Origin: Otatea glauca
Lineage: Eukaryota > Streptophyta > Magnoliopsida > Poales > Poaceae
Length of the DNA: 64,000 nt
NCBI GenBank assembly: GCA_036346275.1
Contig: CM070723.1
Coordinates: 28,898,176 to 28,962,175, forward strand
Reading direction: 5' to 3'
The position numbers were made by a program, and so were the translations under genes. Under the pieces are notes generated by a model, which searched no databases, had not been told where the DNA came from, and was given only the letters and a program-made list of their open reading frames with translations. Each line of letters starts with the position of its first letter. Position 1 is the stretch's first letter. This document shows positions 24,118-36,044 of the stretch, piece by piece.

Positions 24118-24397
24118 GAGTTGGTCTTAGAGTTGTGTTGAGACTTGAGTGTTGAGTCGCGTCTTTAAGTTAGTCTTTACCTTTTAGTAGACGTTAAGGT
24201 CGCATGTTTAGTTTGGTTCTTAATTGTCTGCTGAGTGTGAAGTATGTATTGCAAAGCCCTTAGGCATTGTAAGCAACCATAGCAAATATTAATAAAGATT
24301 ATTTAAGTTGGGTTTAACCTGTTTCCCCCATCTTAGAAATTCTTACATCTTATCTATGCTACATCTATCTTTCCTAACCCAAGAAGCAATCAAGCAG

Positions 24398-25199
24398 ATG
24401 GTGAACACCCGCAGCAACAACGGATCTTCACGAAGTATTCTGAGCTCAGGGAACAATCCCAATGAAGGAGCACCACCGCAACAAGCACCGCTTGTGGATA
24501 TGCAGAATTTGGGAGCTTTTCTCGCTGCGCAAACTCAGTTGATGGAGACTATGATGCAGCAGATGACCAATATGGCTGCAGTCAACAACCCCGCTACCCA
24601 GAACAACAATGGCGGACCTCGTCCTTACTCCAAGTTGTTAGATTTCATGAGGACCCGACCGCCAACATTCTCAGGCATTGTCAACCCCTTGGAAGCGGAT
24701 GATTGGCTAAGAACCTTTGAGAGGAAGCTGTACGTCACTCAATGTGAAGGCCATGAGAAGGTTCTTTACGCATCCCATCAGCTAGAGGGAACAACTGTAG
24801 AATGGTGGCAGAACTACTATGCTGCTCATGAGGCACCCATGGAAATCACATGGGAAGAGTTTGCCACGGCCTTCCGCCATTACCATGTACCGGAAGGGAT
24901 GATGGACCTGAAAAAGGAAGAATTCAGGGCACTTAAGCAAGGAGGCCAACCGGTGGCCGATTACTTGAATAAATTCACGCAGTTAGCTCGCTATGCTCCT
25001 GAAGACGTAGCGACGGACAAGGCCAGGCAATCCCGCTTCATGAAGGGACTAAACTCAGGGCTGCAAGTGGGGCTAATTACCGACACTTTTCTGGATTTTC
25101 AAGAATTGGTAAACAAGGCTTTGATTTTGGAGGATAAACGCAAGGAGCTTGGGGAAAATCGCAAGCGCTTGATGACCAACCAAGGTGGACACCTTAACC
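24398..25199 (+). pseudogene. gag: Element B gag, N-terminal part
   Basis: Start at ATG 24398 (MVNTRSNN), chosen because the Q/N-rich Gag of this family begins here; an in-frame Met at 24308 lies in leader-like sequence. The Gag domain (retrotransposon gag family) is complete: ADDWLRTFERKLY, VLYASHQLEGTTVEWWQNYY, WEEFATAFRHYHVPEGMMDL, ADYLNKFTQLARYAPEDV, SRFMKGLNSGLQVGL. LTR H interrupts it at 25200. Removing H and one TSD (3976 bp) brings the frame straight into the downstream part at 29176, so gag was open when H landed. Confidence 0.92.
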
Positions 25200-28100
25200 T
25201 GTAACATCCCAAAATTTGGGTTTTCAAAAATATTTTGTTTAGTTCATCTTTCCAAAAATCCCCACTGATTTTCTCGCTCTAATAAAGCTTAATCTGCAAT
25301 TTTCTAATGCTAAAACAATTTAATTTGACTAATATAAAGTACAATTGAAATAAATTTAGTTTTATTTGAGTTCGTTGTGCTTCAATGAATTTTTTGTAAT
25401 TTTTTGATATTTTTCGGAGTTCGTTTGCTATTCATTTGGAAATTAATTTAAATTAAGCCTTTTGTTGAATTTAATTAAATACTGCAAAATTTTAAATAAA
25501 GTTTGGTTAAAAATAATTTATTTGAGCTTAAAATGTCTTAAAATATTTTCTAGAATTTTTTTAGAATTTTTCTGGTATTTTTATTGCTCTAAACGAATTA
25601 TTTTAATTTCTGGAATTATTTTAATTCAGAAATTGGATTGAATCCACGTGGCAGCTCCAGATCCGGCCACATCATCGCCCAGCCGTAGCCCTCCGATTCC
25701 CATCCGACGCACCACAATTCGCCACGTCACCCGGTACTGTTCATTGAGCGGCAGGTGTTCGATCTGATCTGTTTTCAATTCAAATCCGATTTTTCTTCGT
25801 GTTTCCATATATGGCTCGACTCCTTAGCCTATATAAGTGTCCTCATACCCCTCCCACGCACTCCTAATCCCCAGAGAACCTCTCAAACAATAAAAACCGC
25901 ACCCGTCGTCTTCCGGGGCGCCGCCCTCGCCGGCCGATCTTGGCGTCGCGTTCCCCATTGTTCTAGTGAGTTTTTCTGAAATCCACTTGAGTAATCTCGT
26001 GCCTCATGGTCCAATATACCTCTCCACCAAATTTGGTGCAGTTTCATCAAGCAAATCAAAAGTTACGGCCGTTCCAATCTGGAATCTTGCCGTCACCCGT
26101 TCTCCTTTGTTTTTGCGAATTTGACCATGAAAATTTTACTGTAGACTCATCTTGATGTCCTCTACCTGGTGCTCACCCTAACTCAAGGTTTTGTCCAAGG
26201 GATTGCTGCAGAAAATGCAATTTTCCCCGATCAGACTGCGTACGTACAGCTGGAAACTTCCTCGTGCGTTCCCTATTGATCCAGAAGGTAAAACTCTAAT
26301 CCTTTCACGTCATATTGTGCCTTAGGGTCCCATATTGCTCATTTGGTTAGGTTTCATCCATTATTTTAGTAGTTATGGCCGTTTGATCTATTAGCTTTAG
26401 CAGTCGTTCATCGGTAGTTTGTGATCTGTCCATTGGGTTGCCGCCAAATCGCTTATACCGCTGAGATCGCCTCGCCGCTTCTCGTGGTGCTCACTTCCCT
26501 TTGCTATTCCATCCACGAAAATTTTAATATTCGTTAGCCGCCGCCTTTAAATCGGTCTGCTGCCGTCTTTTGCCGCCAACCATCTTAGTTCGCCTTGGTC
26601 GTGTCGTCATGTCCAGTAGGCCATCATTCTCTGGTTTGCCCATATTTAGAGTTCATTTAGTCTTTGGTTGCCATCAATGCCATATTCTAGAATCTACCCG
26701 TCGTCTTCAATCCAGCCCCTTTCATTATCGGATCTTGTTTCGGTTAGCCACCCTTGGTAATCTTTTATCGCAGAGCCAACCCTACCTATCCTATCCCTAT
26801 GCCAAGTTGATCTATCCGCGAGTCATTCCTCTCAAACCCTAAGTTAACCTTGGGTCCAATCTGTCGTTGACGATGCATCATGTCATGTAAACTTCGCAAC
26901 TCGCAGATCAATCCTGAGCCATATCATATCCTTGATACCATATCATTGTACCAACAATCAATATCTTATCTTTGCATGAGTGTCCTGTCATCGCTTCGCT
27001 ACCATCGTATGTGTGCATGCTCGCAAAAGCCTTAGTGCAATATCATCATCCTCTCTATCGCCTTATTGTAATCTAACCACATCACCTATGAGTTTAGCCT
27101 TGTCTTTATTTCCTCGCTGCCTTGTCATCGTCAAGCCTCTTGATCGACGTATGACTGATCTCAGATCGAATCGCATGAATGTCGACCTCGCTTGTCCATG
27201 TCCCATTCTTGAATATCTAATCAGCCATTGACCTAGAAGTCATTCGTGAACTTGGTCGATAGACCATTGGCCATATGTCATATCCTTGTGCCATATTTAA
27301 TCTATTAGTCTATCTTTCTTTTGTTTGACTGTGTATCTGTTTAGTCAACAAAAGTCAGCATTGAGCATCAGTTTAGTTCATTGCGAACTAACGTATCTTT
27401 ATGGACCCGGTTTATCGATCGAGAGCCCATATGTCATTATCTTTTGAGTTGGTTTGTATTTGCTTCTTCTTTAATCGTTAGACGCATCGTCCGGAAGTTG
27501 TTCGAAGGAGCTAAAGATCAAGAAGGTAAAGATCGAAGATCAAGAATCAAAGATAAAGAGTAAAGAACAGTAAAAATCGCAAGGGCTAGGCAAGTTGTGC
27601 TTTGATCATATTGAACCCATGTTTATAAAATTGCTATATTTGTTTTACCCTATTGCATATTATTTCAAGTATACGATTGTTTCAAATTAAATTGGGACTT
27701 AGCTATTATACCAATTTGATCTATACCCTACCTTGCCATTGTATGCCATGATCTAATTGTCAACCTAGGATGGTTAATTAATAGTTGGTTAATATTGATA
27801 ATCAACATGGGCTGGTTAGACCGTCGTAGATTGCTTAGCCATGCCATGCCATCACATGTGTTGAATCATCACTGATTAATCTTGACTAATGGAATATGGA
27901 ACAATGTTATGAACTTGTGTGTCATGTGTGGTCACACAATGAGATTGCGTTGTGGTGACGAGTGGATGTCACGCAACGAGGTTGACTTGTTGATAGCATG
28001 TGGTGCTTGGTAATCAACCGGGTGGTAATGATTTAGATTGGGGCATGTGGCGAGGCGGTGTGCCAAGGTGGGCCGATTGGCGAGGGTATGTGGAAGTCTT

Positions 28101-29170
28101 GCCCTAGTCACCCTAAGGACTTAACCTTGCAAGTCTTTGACCTGAGTCTTACTTGCAACCACACGTCTGGAATGGGACAGCCTAGCCGACTAATTTGTGA
28201 TGTCTAGATTTTGGTACTGCCGTGGTGTATAGTGAGTTCCGGGTGTACGGGTAGACTCACATGACGCAAGAGGGGGGCCCGGAGTGTGGTAACCAGTCCC
28301 TTCCGTGTTGAAACCTCAGCGAGCAGTACAGGGTCTAGACAGAGCATTCCAAAAGGCTTTGTCATGATTACCCTGCCGGCACACCAAAGGAAGTGTGCTA
28401 ATAGCTTGGCAACAAGGGACGTTCATGTCGTGTGGGTAAAGTGCATAACCTCTGCAGAGTGTAAAATCTATTCGAATAGCCGTGCTCGCGGTATTGAGCA
28501 ATGCTCGGGAATTACAATTAAGGGTTAGATTTTTGCAAAACAAAACTTGGGATGGATGGCAGGTTGCCATGGGAAGTTGGAACTTGATTAAGGATTGGAA
28601 CTTGGTTTACTTGAGAAATGTTGAATCTATTTATTACAGTTATTTGTTTTACTGTCTTTACAATCTATTTACTGTAATTGTTCTCAAATGCTGCTTTACT
28701 GCAAAATAACCATGATAAGCCATTCCTTGGAATAAGCCTTGCATATAGTTATATTAGAATTGCATTCTGTGCACAACTTGTTGAGTGCTTTATGTACTCA
28801 CCCTTGCCATCAACAAAATCATCAGTTGAGGAGAAGACTACAACTTCGAAGGAGGAGAAGTTCCACGAGGAGGCGAATATCTAGGAGTTGAACCTTGTCA
28901 GTTGCCTGTGGCATATTGATGGGATTCGTCGACATTCTTCATTCCGCTGCTGTTTATTCATTTTGAGTTGAAGCCACCAAGGCCTCACAAGTGTAAGTTT
29001 GACCTTAAGGTCGTTCAATAGTTCTATATTAATAGATGAAGTCTTTATTTATTATTTCCGTTGTGTATGATTGTGATATTTCATCTATGTTGAGACTGTG
29101 TGCATTAGCGTGATCCTGGACTAGTGCTGAATACACAGAGGGTCCGAATTTGCATATTCGGGTCCCGACA
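25200..29170 (+). mobile_element. Solo LTR H (gypsy) in element B gag
   Basis: 3971 bp, TGTAACATCCC...GGGTCCCGACA, with perfect TSD TAACC (25195-25199 and 29171-29175). A TATATAA box at 25830-25836 and the core CTGCAG/CTATTCGAATAG (28468-28479) are present. It is related to the B LTR at its ends and in the 27.6-29.1 kb part, but the 25.9-27.6 kb part is distinct, so it is a different LTR family. It has no internal coding region. Short ORFs inside are not supported. It adds a stop soon after entry (L at 25199, then TAA). Confidence 0.93.
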
Positions 29171-29175
29171 TAACC

Positions 29176-30150
29176 ACCTGCGAATGAGGATGACACCGCA
29201 ACAGTTTGCTAGGTTCCAATCGCAAGCTGTTAACAAACCAGCAACACCTGCGCCGCGACCACCAGGACAGAGTTATCAGACGCCGGCCCAAGGTAACAAT
29301 GCTCAAGGAGGAATGCAGCAGTCAGCCGCCAGAAGGTGCTACAGTTGTAATGAGCTGGGGCATTATGCTAATAGATGTCCCCAGAAAGGAGGTATCAGGC
29401 CAGTGCGTTTCAATCTTGGAACGACAGCAGCTAAGGCGCCAATGACAGGAGCGAGCCGCGGAACTGGACAGGCAGGAGCGACGCCTCAAGCTACTATTCG
29501 GGGCAGAATCAACCACATCACCGCAGATGGAGCTCAGGAAGCGTCAGACGTCGTGCTGGGTATGCTTTTGGTAAACTCAGTACCTGCAACAGTCTTATTT
29601 GATTCGGGAGCTTCGCATTCATTTGTCTCTCGGGCTTTTGCATCTGAAAATGGTTTGATTATGAAAAATCTTAAATGTGTGATGTTAGTCCAAGCCCCGG
29701 GATCAGAGTTAAGATCTAGCCTTGGGTGCTTGGGAGTTAAGCTGCTAATTAATGGGGTAGAGTTCCTAGCGAACTTGATCATGTTAGATACCCAAGTTTT
29801 AGATGTTATCCTTGGTATGGACTGGTTGGCCAAGCATAAGACAGTATTGGATTGCGGTCGAAGGGTTGTATCCATTGAGAGCCCTGGAGGAGAGAAAGTG
29901 GAATTCCAAGTGACAACAGTTCGTGATGGTCAATTAATGGTTAATAACGTGAAAGCCATCAGCATAGAAGATGTGCCAGTGGTCAGGGAATACCCAGATG
30001 TATTTCCCGAGGATCTGTCGGGAATGTCGCTAGACAGTGACATCGAGTTTGTCATTGAGTTAGCGCCTGGAACAACACCGATAGCAAAAAAACCCTATCG
30101 GATGCCTACCGATGAACTAGTAGAGATGAAGAAGCAGGTTCAAGAGCTGT
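29176..30150 (+). pseudogene. gag-pol: Element B gag C-terminus, protease and start of RT
   Basis: The open frame holds the CCHC zinc knuckle CYSCNELGHYANRCP (29337-29378), then the aspartic protease: VLFDSGASHSFVS with the active-site Asp at 29601, and VILGMDWLAKH. It then enters the RT N-terminal linker (VVREYPDVFPEDL, FVIELAPGTTPIAKKPYRMP). The frame is lost near 30147, where one T is missing in the 'caagagctg' stretch relative to the expected reading. The fused Gag-Pol frame is typical of chromoviruses. Confidence 0.92.
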
Positions 30151-30950
30151 GGAGAAAGGCTTCGTAAGACCAAGCTCATCGCCATGGGGAGCGCCAGTTT
30201 TGTTTGTAAGGAAAAAGGATTGAAGTCTAAGGATGTGTATTGATTATCGAGCACTTAATGAAGTAACGATTAAGAACAAGTACCCGTTACCAAGAATTGA
30301 CGACTTATTTGATCGCTTGAGGGAGCAGAGTCTTCTCAAGATAGACCTTCGCTCAAAATATCATCAATCAAGATTCGAGCGTAAGATGCCCAAGATCGCA
30401 TTCTCGGCGAGATATGGACATTATGAGTTTACATTATGTCGTTCGGATTGACCAATGCGCCGCATATTTCATGAATATGATGAATAAGGTTTTCATGGAG
30501 TATCCGGATAAGTTTGTTGTTGTCTTTATAGACGATATCTGGTTTACTCAAGACGTAAGAAGAGCATGTCAACATTTGAGGTTGGTTTTAGAAAGGTTGC
30601 GAGAACAACGCTTGTACGCTAAGTTCAGCAAGTGTGATTTTTGGAAGGAGAAGGTTGAATTTCTTGGTCATGTGATGATCGCGAACGGAGTGGCGAGACC
30701 CGAGCAAGGTGGAGATACCCTGCACCGAGCAAATTAAGTGCATTACTCAAAGCGTAGTTTCGAATGGCAGGTTACTACCGACGGTTTATAGAAGGATTCT
30801 CAACAATTGCGAGACCTCTCACGCAATTGCTGAAAAAGGAAAAGAAGTTTGCATGGACGCCAGAGTGTGAGAAGAGCTTTGAGGAATTAAAGAAGCGTTT
30901 GACAACAGCCCCAGTGCTAGTATTACCTGATGTCCAGAACAGTTTTTGAC
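30151..30950 (+). pseudogene. pol: Element B pol: reverse transcriptase, frameshifted
   Basis: RT motifs are spread over three frames: MCIDYRALNEVTIKNKYPLP (30233 on), KMPKIAFSARYGHYEFTLC, and FVVVFIDDI with the catalytic Asp pair at about 30531-30536, then YAKFSKCDFWKEKVEFLGH. The linker to RNase H follows (YYRRFIEGFSTIARPLTQLL, 30764-30949). At least five frame changes lie within 800 bp, mostly single-base losses in short homopolymers. The flanking 29.2-30.1 and 30.95-32.2 kb are clean. This looks at least partly like local sequence error rather than decay. Confidence 0.85.
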
Positions 30951-31330
30951 ATATACTGTGATGCGTCAAGACAAGGTCTTGGATGCGTATTGATGCAAGA
31001 GGGTAAAGTGGTCGCATATGCGTCAAGGCAATTAAGACCGTATGAAGGAAATTATCCTACGCATGATTTGGAATTGGCTGCCGTGGTGCATGCCTTGAAA
31101 TTGTGGCGTCATTATCTCATTGGAAATAGATGTGAGATATATACGGACCACAAAAGTTTGAAATATATTTTTACTCAGTCAGATCTCAACATGAGACAAA
31201 GGAGGTGGTTGGAACTGATCAAGGATTATAATATGGGAATCCACTACCATCCGGGAAAGGCTAATGTAGTGGCTGATGCCTTGAGTCGTAAAAGCCACGT
31301 TGCAAATATGATGGTACAAGAAGATCAATC
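30930..31330 (+). pseudogene. pol: Element B pol: RNase H
   Basis: RNase H-like domain: DIYCDASRQGLGCVLMQEG, VVAYASRQLRPYEGNYPTHD, LELAAVVHALKLWRHYLIG, IYTDHKSLKYIFTQ, KANVVADALSRK. All expected acidic residues are visible. It is in one frame with the integrase that follows. Confidence 0.9.
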
Positions 31331-32640
31331 GGAGCTATGTAAGGAGTTTCAGAAGTTAAAATTGGAAATGATTCCAGAAGGATTCATAGCTGCATTGGAA
31401 GTAAAGACGATGCTTGAGGATCAGATTCGGGAAGGGCAAAAGGATGATGAGAAAATCAACCGAATCAAAGCTAAAAAGGATGAAGGATTAGCGGCAGATT
31501 TTACTATGGGTGACCAGGGTACCATGTGGTTCAAGGGTCAAATCTGTGTGCCACACCGACCAGAGCTTAAGCAGTTGATTTTGGAAGAGGCTCATGATTC
31601 TAAGTACTCGATCCATCCAGGAAGCGCCAAGATGTACCAGGACTTAAGGGAGAGGTTTTGGTGGCCGAATATGAAGCGTGAAGTCGATGAGCATGTTGCC
31701 TTATGTGATATATGCCAGAGAGTTAAGGCAATACACCAGAGACCAGCAGGAATACTACAACCATTAAAAATCCTAGATTGGAAATGGGAAGAAATCAGCA
31801 TGGATTTTATCACTGGGTTGCCAAGAACTCAAAGTGGGTATGATTCTATATGGGTCATTGTGGATCGATTGACCAAAGTTGCTCACTTTGTTCCGGTTAA
31901 GACAACTTACTCAGGAGACCGGTTAGCAAAATTATACATGGCCAGAATTGTGTGTTTGCATGGTGTACCTAAGAAAATAGTGTCAGACAGAGGTACTCAG
32001 TTCACCTCGAGATTCTGGGATAAATTGCATGAAGCTATGGGAACGCGTTTGAACTTCAGCACAGCATATCATCCGCAGACTGATGGTCAGACAGAAAGAG
32101 TAAATCAGATTTTGGAAGATATGTTGTGGTCTTGCACTTTAGCCTACACTACTTCATGGGACAGATGTTTACCATATGCAGAGTTCAGCAATAACAACAG
32201 TTACTAGGCTAGTTTACATATGTCGCCATTTGAAGCTTTATATGGTCGTGCCTGTCATATCCCGCTGAATTGGAATGAGACAGGAGAGCGTATGATATTT
32301 GTCCCTAATATTCTCAAGGAAGCTGAAGAGCAAGTTGCTATGATAAGAGAGAGGTTGAAAATCGCGTAGTCAAGACAAAAGAGTTACGCCGATAATCGAC
32401 GCTGTGATTTGAGTTTGAGCAGACGATTTTGTGTATCTTAGAGTTACCCTCCAAAGGAGTTAAAGGTTCCACGCTAAAGGAAAGCTTGCCCCAAGATATG
32501 TTGGACCGCTCAAAATTTTGAGCCGTCAAGGAGGTTGCTTATCGCTTGGAATTGCCGCAATCACTAGCAAAGGCGTGCATGATGTGTTCCATGTGTCACA
32601 CCAAGAAGTGTCTTGGTGCAGTGGAGCGACGCCTTTGGAA
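31331..32640 (+). pseudogene. pol: Element B pol: integrase
   Basis: The HHCC zinc domain is visible (LILEEAHDSKYSIHPGSAKM ... CDICQRVKAIHQRP), then the core with MDFITGLPRTQSGYDSIW (first Asp), SDRGTQFTSRFW (second Asp) and HPQTDGQTERVNQILEDML (Glu), completing D,D-35-E. The frame ends at TAG 32205-32207, where related elements have Gln, and a second in-frame TAG is at 32367-32369; both are CAG-to-TAG changes. Past 32380 the GPY/F-like region is shredded by small deletions in this contig. The second copy (51095-51230) keeps an open reading there. Confidence 0.92.
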
Positions 32641-32826
32641 GAGATTGAGTTGCGTAGGATTTGACCTACAAGGAGCAAATTGATGAAAATTTTGGATGTC
32701 ATGGACCGCAGAACCAGGAACAAGTCGATTCGTTTTGCGAGTTCAGGTTGAGCAACCATTCGTAGAATGAGGCAACACGGGAGCGTGAAGAGGACCTCGG
32801 TTAGAATTTCCAAACCTATTCCTTAG
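32641..32826 (+). pseudogene. pol: Element B pol C-terminus: chromodomain remnant
   Basis: The reading VLDVMDRRTRNKSIRF and, after frame changes, REREEDLG-like and LEFPNLF segments resemble the short C-terminal chromodomain of Tekay/Del chromoviruses, which directs integration to heterochromatin. The natural stop would be the TAG at 32824-32826. It is assigned by motif memory from degraded sequence, so confidence is moderate. Confidence 0.6.
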
Positions 32827-32858
32827 TTAGCCCTGAATCTCGGGGTCGAGATTCTATT

Positions 32859-32870
32859 AAGGGGGGAGGT
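32859..32870 (+). promoter_or_regulatory. Element B polypurine tract
   Basis: AAGGGGGGAGGT sits one base before the 3' LTR start at 32872 and primes plus-strand synthesis. An identical tract precedes the copied LTR at 51570. Confidence 0.93.
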
Positions 32871-32871
32871 T

Positions 32872-35800
32872 TGTAACACCCCAATTTTTGCTTTAAGTAT
32901 TATTTTATTGTCATTTATGCAATTTGAGATTTATTGGGATTTTTCTGGATTTATTGGAATTTACTTTGAGAATTAAGTAATTAGCCTCTTTGAGAAAACC
33001 AATTAAATATCTGCATAATCAAAATAAAGTTTTTCCAAAAATATTTTATTTTAACTCAAAATGTCTCAAAGTATTTATGAGAATTTTCTTGGATTTTTCC
33101 TGATTTTTTAATTGCCTTAAATGAATTAATATAATTTCGAATTATTTTAAATCAAAAAGCTTTTGAAAATCAAGAACGATCGGGCGAAGCCCAAGACTCT
33201 TGTGCGCCGATCTTTGTCGCGGCCCGTCGGCCGTTCGCGCGCCCGCTGCAGGGATCGTTGATCCAGATCAGACGGCCGTTTCTTTCGCGAAACCCTAATG
33301 TGATCGGCCATTGGATCGAGATCGTGCGGCTGAGATCGCTTCGCGTTGTTTTGGTAAGTTTAGATCTCGCCCGTTGGATTTGGAAAGAGTAGATCGGATC
33401 GTATCGCCCGGGAATCAATCGTGGACATTCATCTTGGATCGGACGGTCGTCAGTCATCATCTCCGATTTGGTTTCCGAGTTCGCCGCCGCGCGCCATCTC
33501 TCTCGCGGATTGTTTAGGGTTTCCTTTCCTTCGCGCATGCCGAGGGTATAAAAGCCGCAGCCCGCACTCCGATGTTCCTCGTCCCCTTCCGCAGCCAGTA
33601 GCACTAGCCCCTTCGCTTATTTCGCAGCCGTCGTCGCTCGGGAGCTCGCCATAGTTGCGCAAGCACCGCCGCTAGCTTTCTTGACTTTTTCACCGTCGTC
33701 AAGTCGCCATTCGCCACACCGGTTCCAGATTCAGACTCGTCGCGGCGAGCCCCATCGAAGCCGCTACTTCTTCTCGCCAGAGTCACGCCGAAACGCCGTT
33801 CGGGTGGTCTTCTTCCTCCGCTCCGATGCCAGTCCGCCACCATGCTGCCATCTTCGTCTCGGAGCTCGGACAGCCGTTGGATCTTCCGTGGACGTGTCAG
33901 ATCGTGCCGCGTTGCTTAGTCTCCAGTGAACAACTCAGGTAAACATGGACCGTTGGATCAGGTCTATTTGGTTGAGATCGCGCCGCGTGTGCGTTAGAGC
34001 AGTAGCCGTTGGATCGTCGCCCGGATGCGCGCCGCTTGTCGAGCATCGCACGCGAGCGGCGCAGCCCGATCCGACGTCGCCGCGTGGCGGCGTGGGCGCG
34101 AGGCGCCGTGAGCGCGTCCCCCACATGGGACCATGTCTCAGGCACCGAGTGATGTGTCAAGACTGATTGGCTCGAGCCAGTACGATGTCGTTGTTGCGCA
34201 ATAAAGATCTTTTTCAATAGAAAAATATTTCGAGAAAATCGGAAATTCTATTTTCTCTATTTCAGTATTTATTCAAACTTCAAAAGGCTATATCTTTTGC
34301 ATTTTAAATCGGATTTGAGTGATTCAAATTTCTAAAAATTTGTAAAATCAAAATCTATTTATTGGTGAATTTTATTTTATTTTTGGAGTTTTCTTGATCT
34401 CTAGTTTGGTGTTTATTTGCTATTTTGGCATCGTTTCGCGTAGACATTGAACTGCTTGGAGATCCGGAGGAAGATTCGTCGCTTCAAGACCCAAGCTTAG
34501 AGCAAGACCAGCACCTACTCCAAGGCAAGTTGTGCTTTGATCATATTGCACCCAATTTCACCAAATTGCTATTTTGTCTCTTAAATTATGCATGATATTT
34601 TATGTGTATAAAAGATTTCAATTAATCTGGAAATTAGATAATATGCCTAGTTGAATTAAATCACACCTTGTCAATTTTATGCCATGATCTAATTGTCACC
34701 CTAGAATGTGGAATTATAGTTGGTTAATATTAACAATCAACATGGGACTAGTTAGACCGTCGTAGATTGCTTAGCCATGCCACGTCATCACATGTGTCCG
34801 AATGTTGATACTTAATCTTGACTAATGGAATATGGAACAATGTTTAAGAATTTGTGTGTCATGTGTTGTCACACAGTGCTATCAAGTTGTCGTGGCGAGG
34901 AGGTCACACAACTAGATTGAAATGTTGGTGGCACGTGGTGCTTGGTAATCAACTGGGGTGGTAATATTTTAGATTAGGGCAAGTGGCAAGGGGCAGTGTG
35001 CGAAGGTGGGCCAAGATTGGTAGGGGTATGTGGAAGTCTTGCCTTAATCACTCTAAGGACTTAACCTTGCAAGCCTTTGACATGAGTCTTTCTTGCAACC
35101 ACATATCTGGAATGGGACAGCCTAGCTGAATAATTTGTGAAGCCTAGATTTTGGTACTGTCGTGGTGAATACTGAGTCCCGGGTTTACGGTTTAACTCAC
35201 ATGGCGCAAGAAGGGGGCCCTGTTGTGGTGGTTTAACCCTTCAGTGTTGAAACCTTAGCGAACAGTACTGGGTCTAGGTGTAGCATTGTAAAGGCTTTGT
35301 TATGATCACTCGCCTTGGTGGGGTTTGGTTGTATCGTGTGGGTAAAGGGCATAACCTCTGCAGAGTGTACAATCTATTCGAATAGCCATGCTCACGGTAT
35401 TGGGCAATGCTCGGGAATTACAGTTAAGGGTTAGACTTTTGTTAAACAAAAACTTGTTGGGATGGCGGATGCCATGGAAAATAGAAATTGATTTAGGATT
35501 GGAAACTTGGTTTACTTCAGAAATGCTGAATCTATTAATTAATGTATTTGTTTTACTGTTTTTCAATCTATTTACTGTATACTTGTTAAATGCTGCTTTA
35601 TTGCAAAATATCCTTATTAGCCATTCCTTTGGATTAAGCCAAGCATATAGAATATTAGACTTGCATTGTTGTGCACAACTTGTTGAGTGCTTTATGTACT
35701 CACCCCAACAACAACAACTTCAGAAGAGGAAGAATCTACGCATTTCGTGGAGGAGGATTATATGGATGCGAATGCTTAGGGTCCGAGCCTCATCGCTTAC

Positions 35801-36044
35801 TGCGGTGAATCGGGAGTCGCTACGCTTATTTATTTTTCCGCTGCTGGTTATTTGCTATTTCTTTTATAAGCCTTGTGTGGCAATAATCATTTAAGACAAC
35901 AGTTACTATTAATTATGAAAGTTATGCTATATTCCGCTGTGTATGACTGTAATAGCATCTATGTTGAGCCTGTGTGAACTAGCGTGATCCTGGACTAGTG
36001 CAGTATACACAAAGGGTCCGGATTTGCAAATTCGGGTCCCGACA
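32872..36044 (+). repeat. Element B 3' LTR
   Basis: 3173 bp, TGTAACACCCC to GGGTCCCGACA. It is collinear with the 5' LTR, with scattered substitutions and a few small indels by eye; no divergence was computed. The TATA box is at 33547-33553, the palindrome core CTATTCGAATAG at 35374-35385. The GC-rich leader at 33.2-34.2 kb produces spurious ORFs on both strands. Confidence 0.93.

Larger units (their letters stand above)
19986..36044 (+). mobile_element. Element B: Ty3/gypsy chromovirus (Tekay/Del-like), nearly full length
   Basis: 16.06 kb including nested LTR H, or about 12.1 kb without it. It starts TGTAACACCCC and ends GGGTCCCGACA, with LTRs of 3177 and 3173 bp. The flanking TSD is GATAT (19981-19985) and GATAC (36045-36049), one transition apart. 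Internal order is primer-binding site, ORF0, gag, protease, RT, RNase H, integrase, chromodomain remnant, polypurine tract. RT before integrase marks Ty3/gypsy. A short C-terminal chromodomain and long LTRs point to the Tekay/Del chromovirus clade (inference). It sits in the gag of element C in the opposite orientation. Confidence 0.93.

Noticed and set aside
25740..27570. Possible host gene pieces in the GC-balanced middle of LTR H
   Set aside because: No exon structure or domain is recognisable, and the region lies wholly between LTR ends with a perfect TSD.
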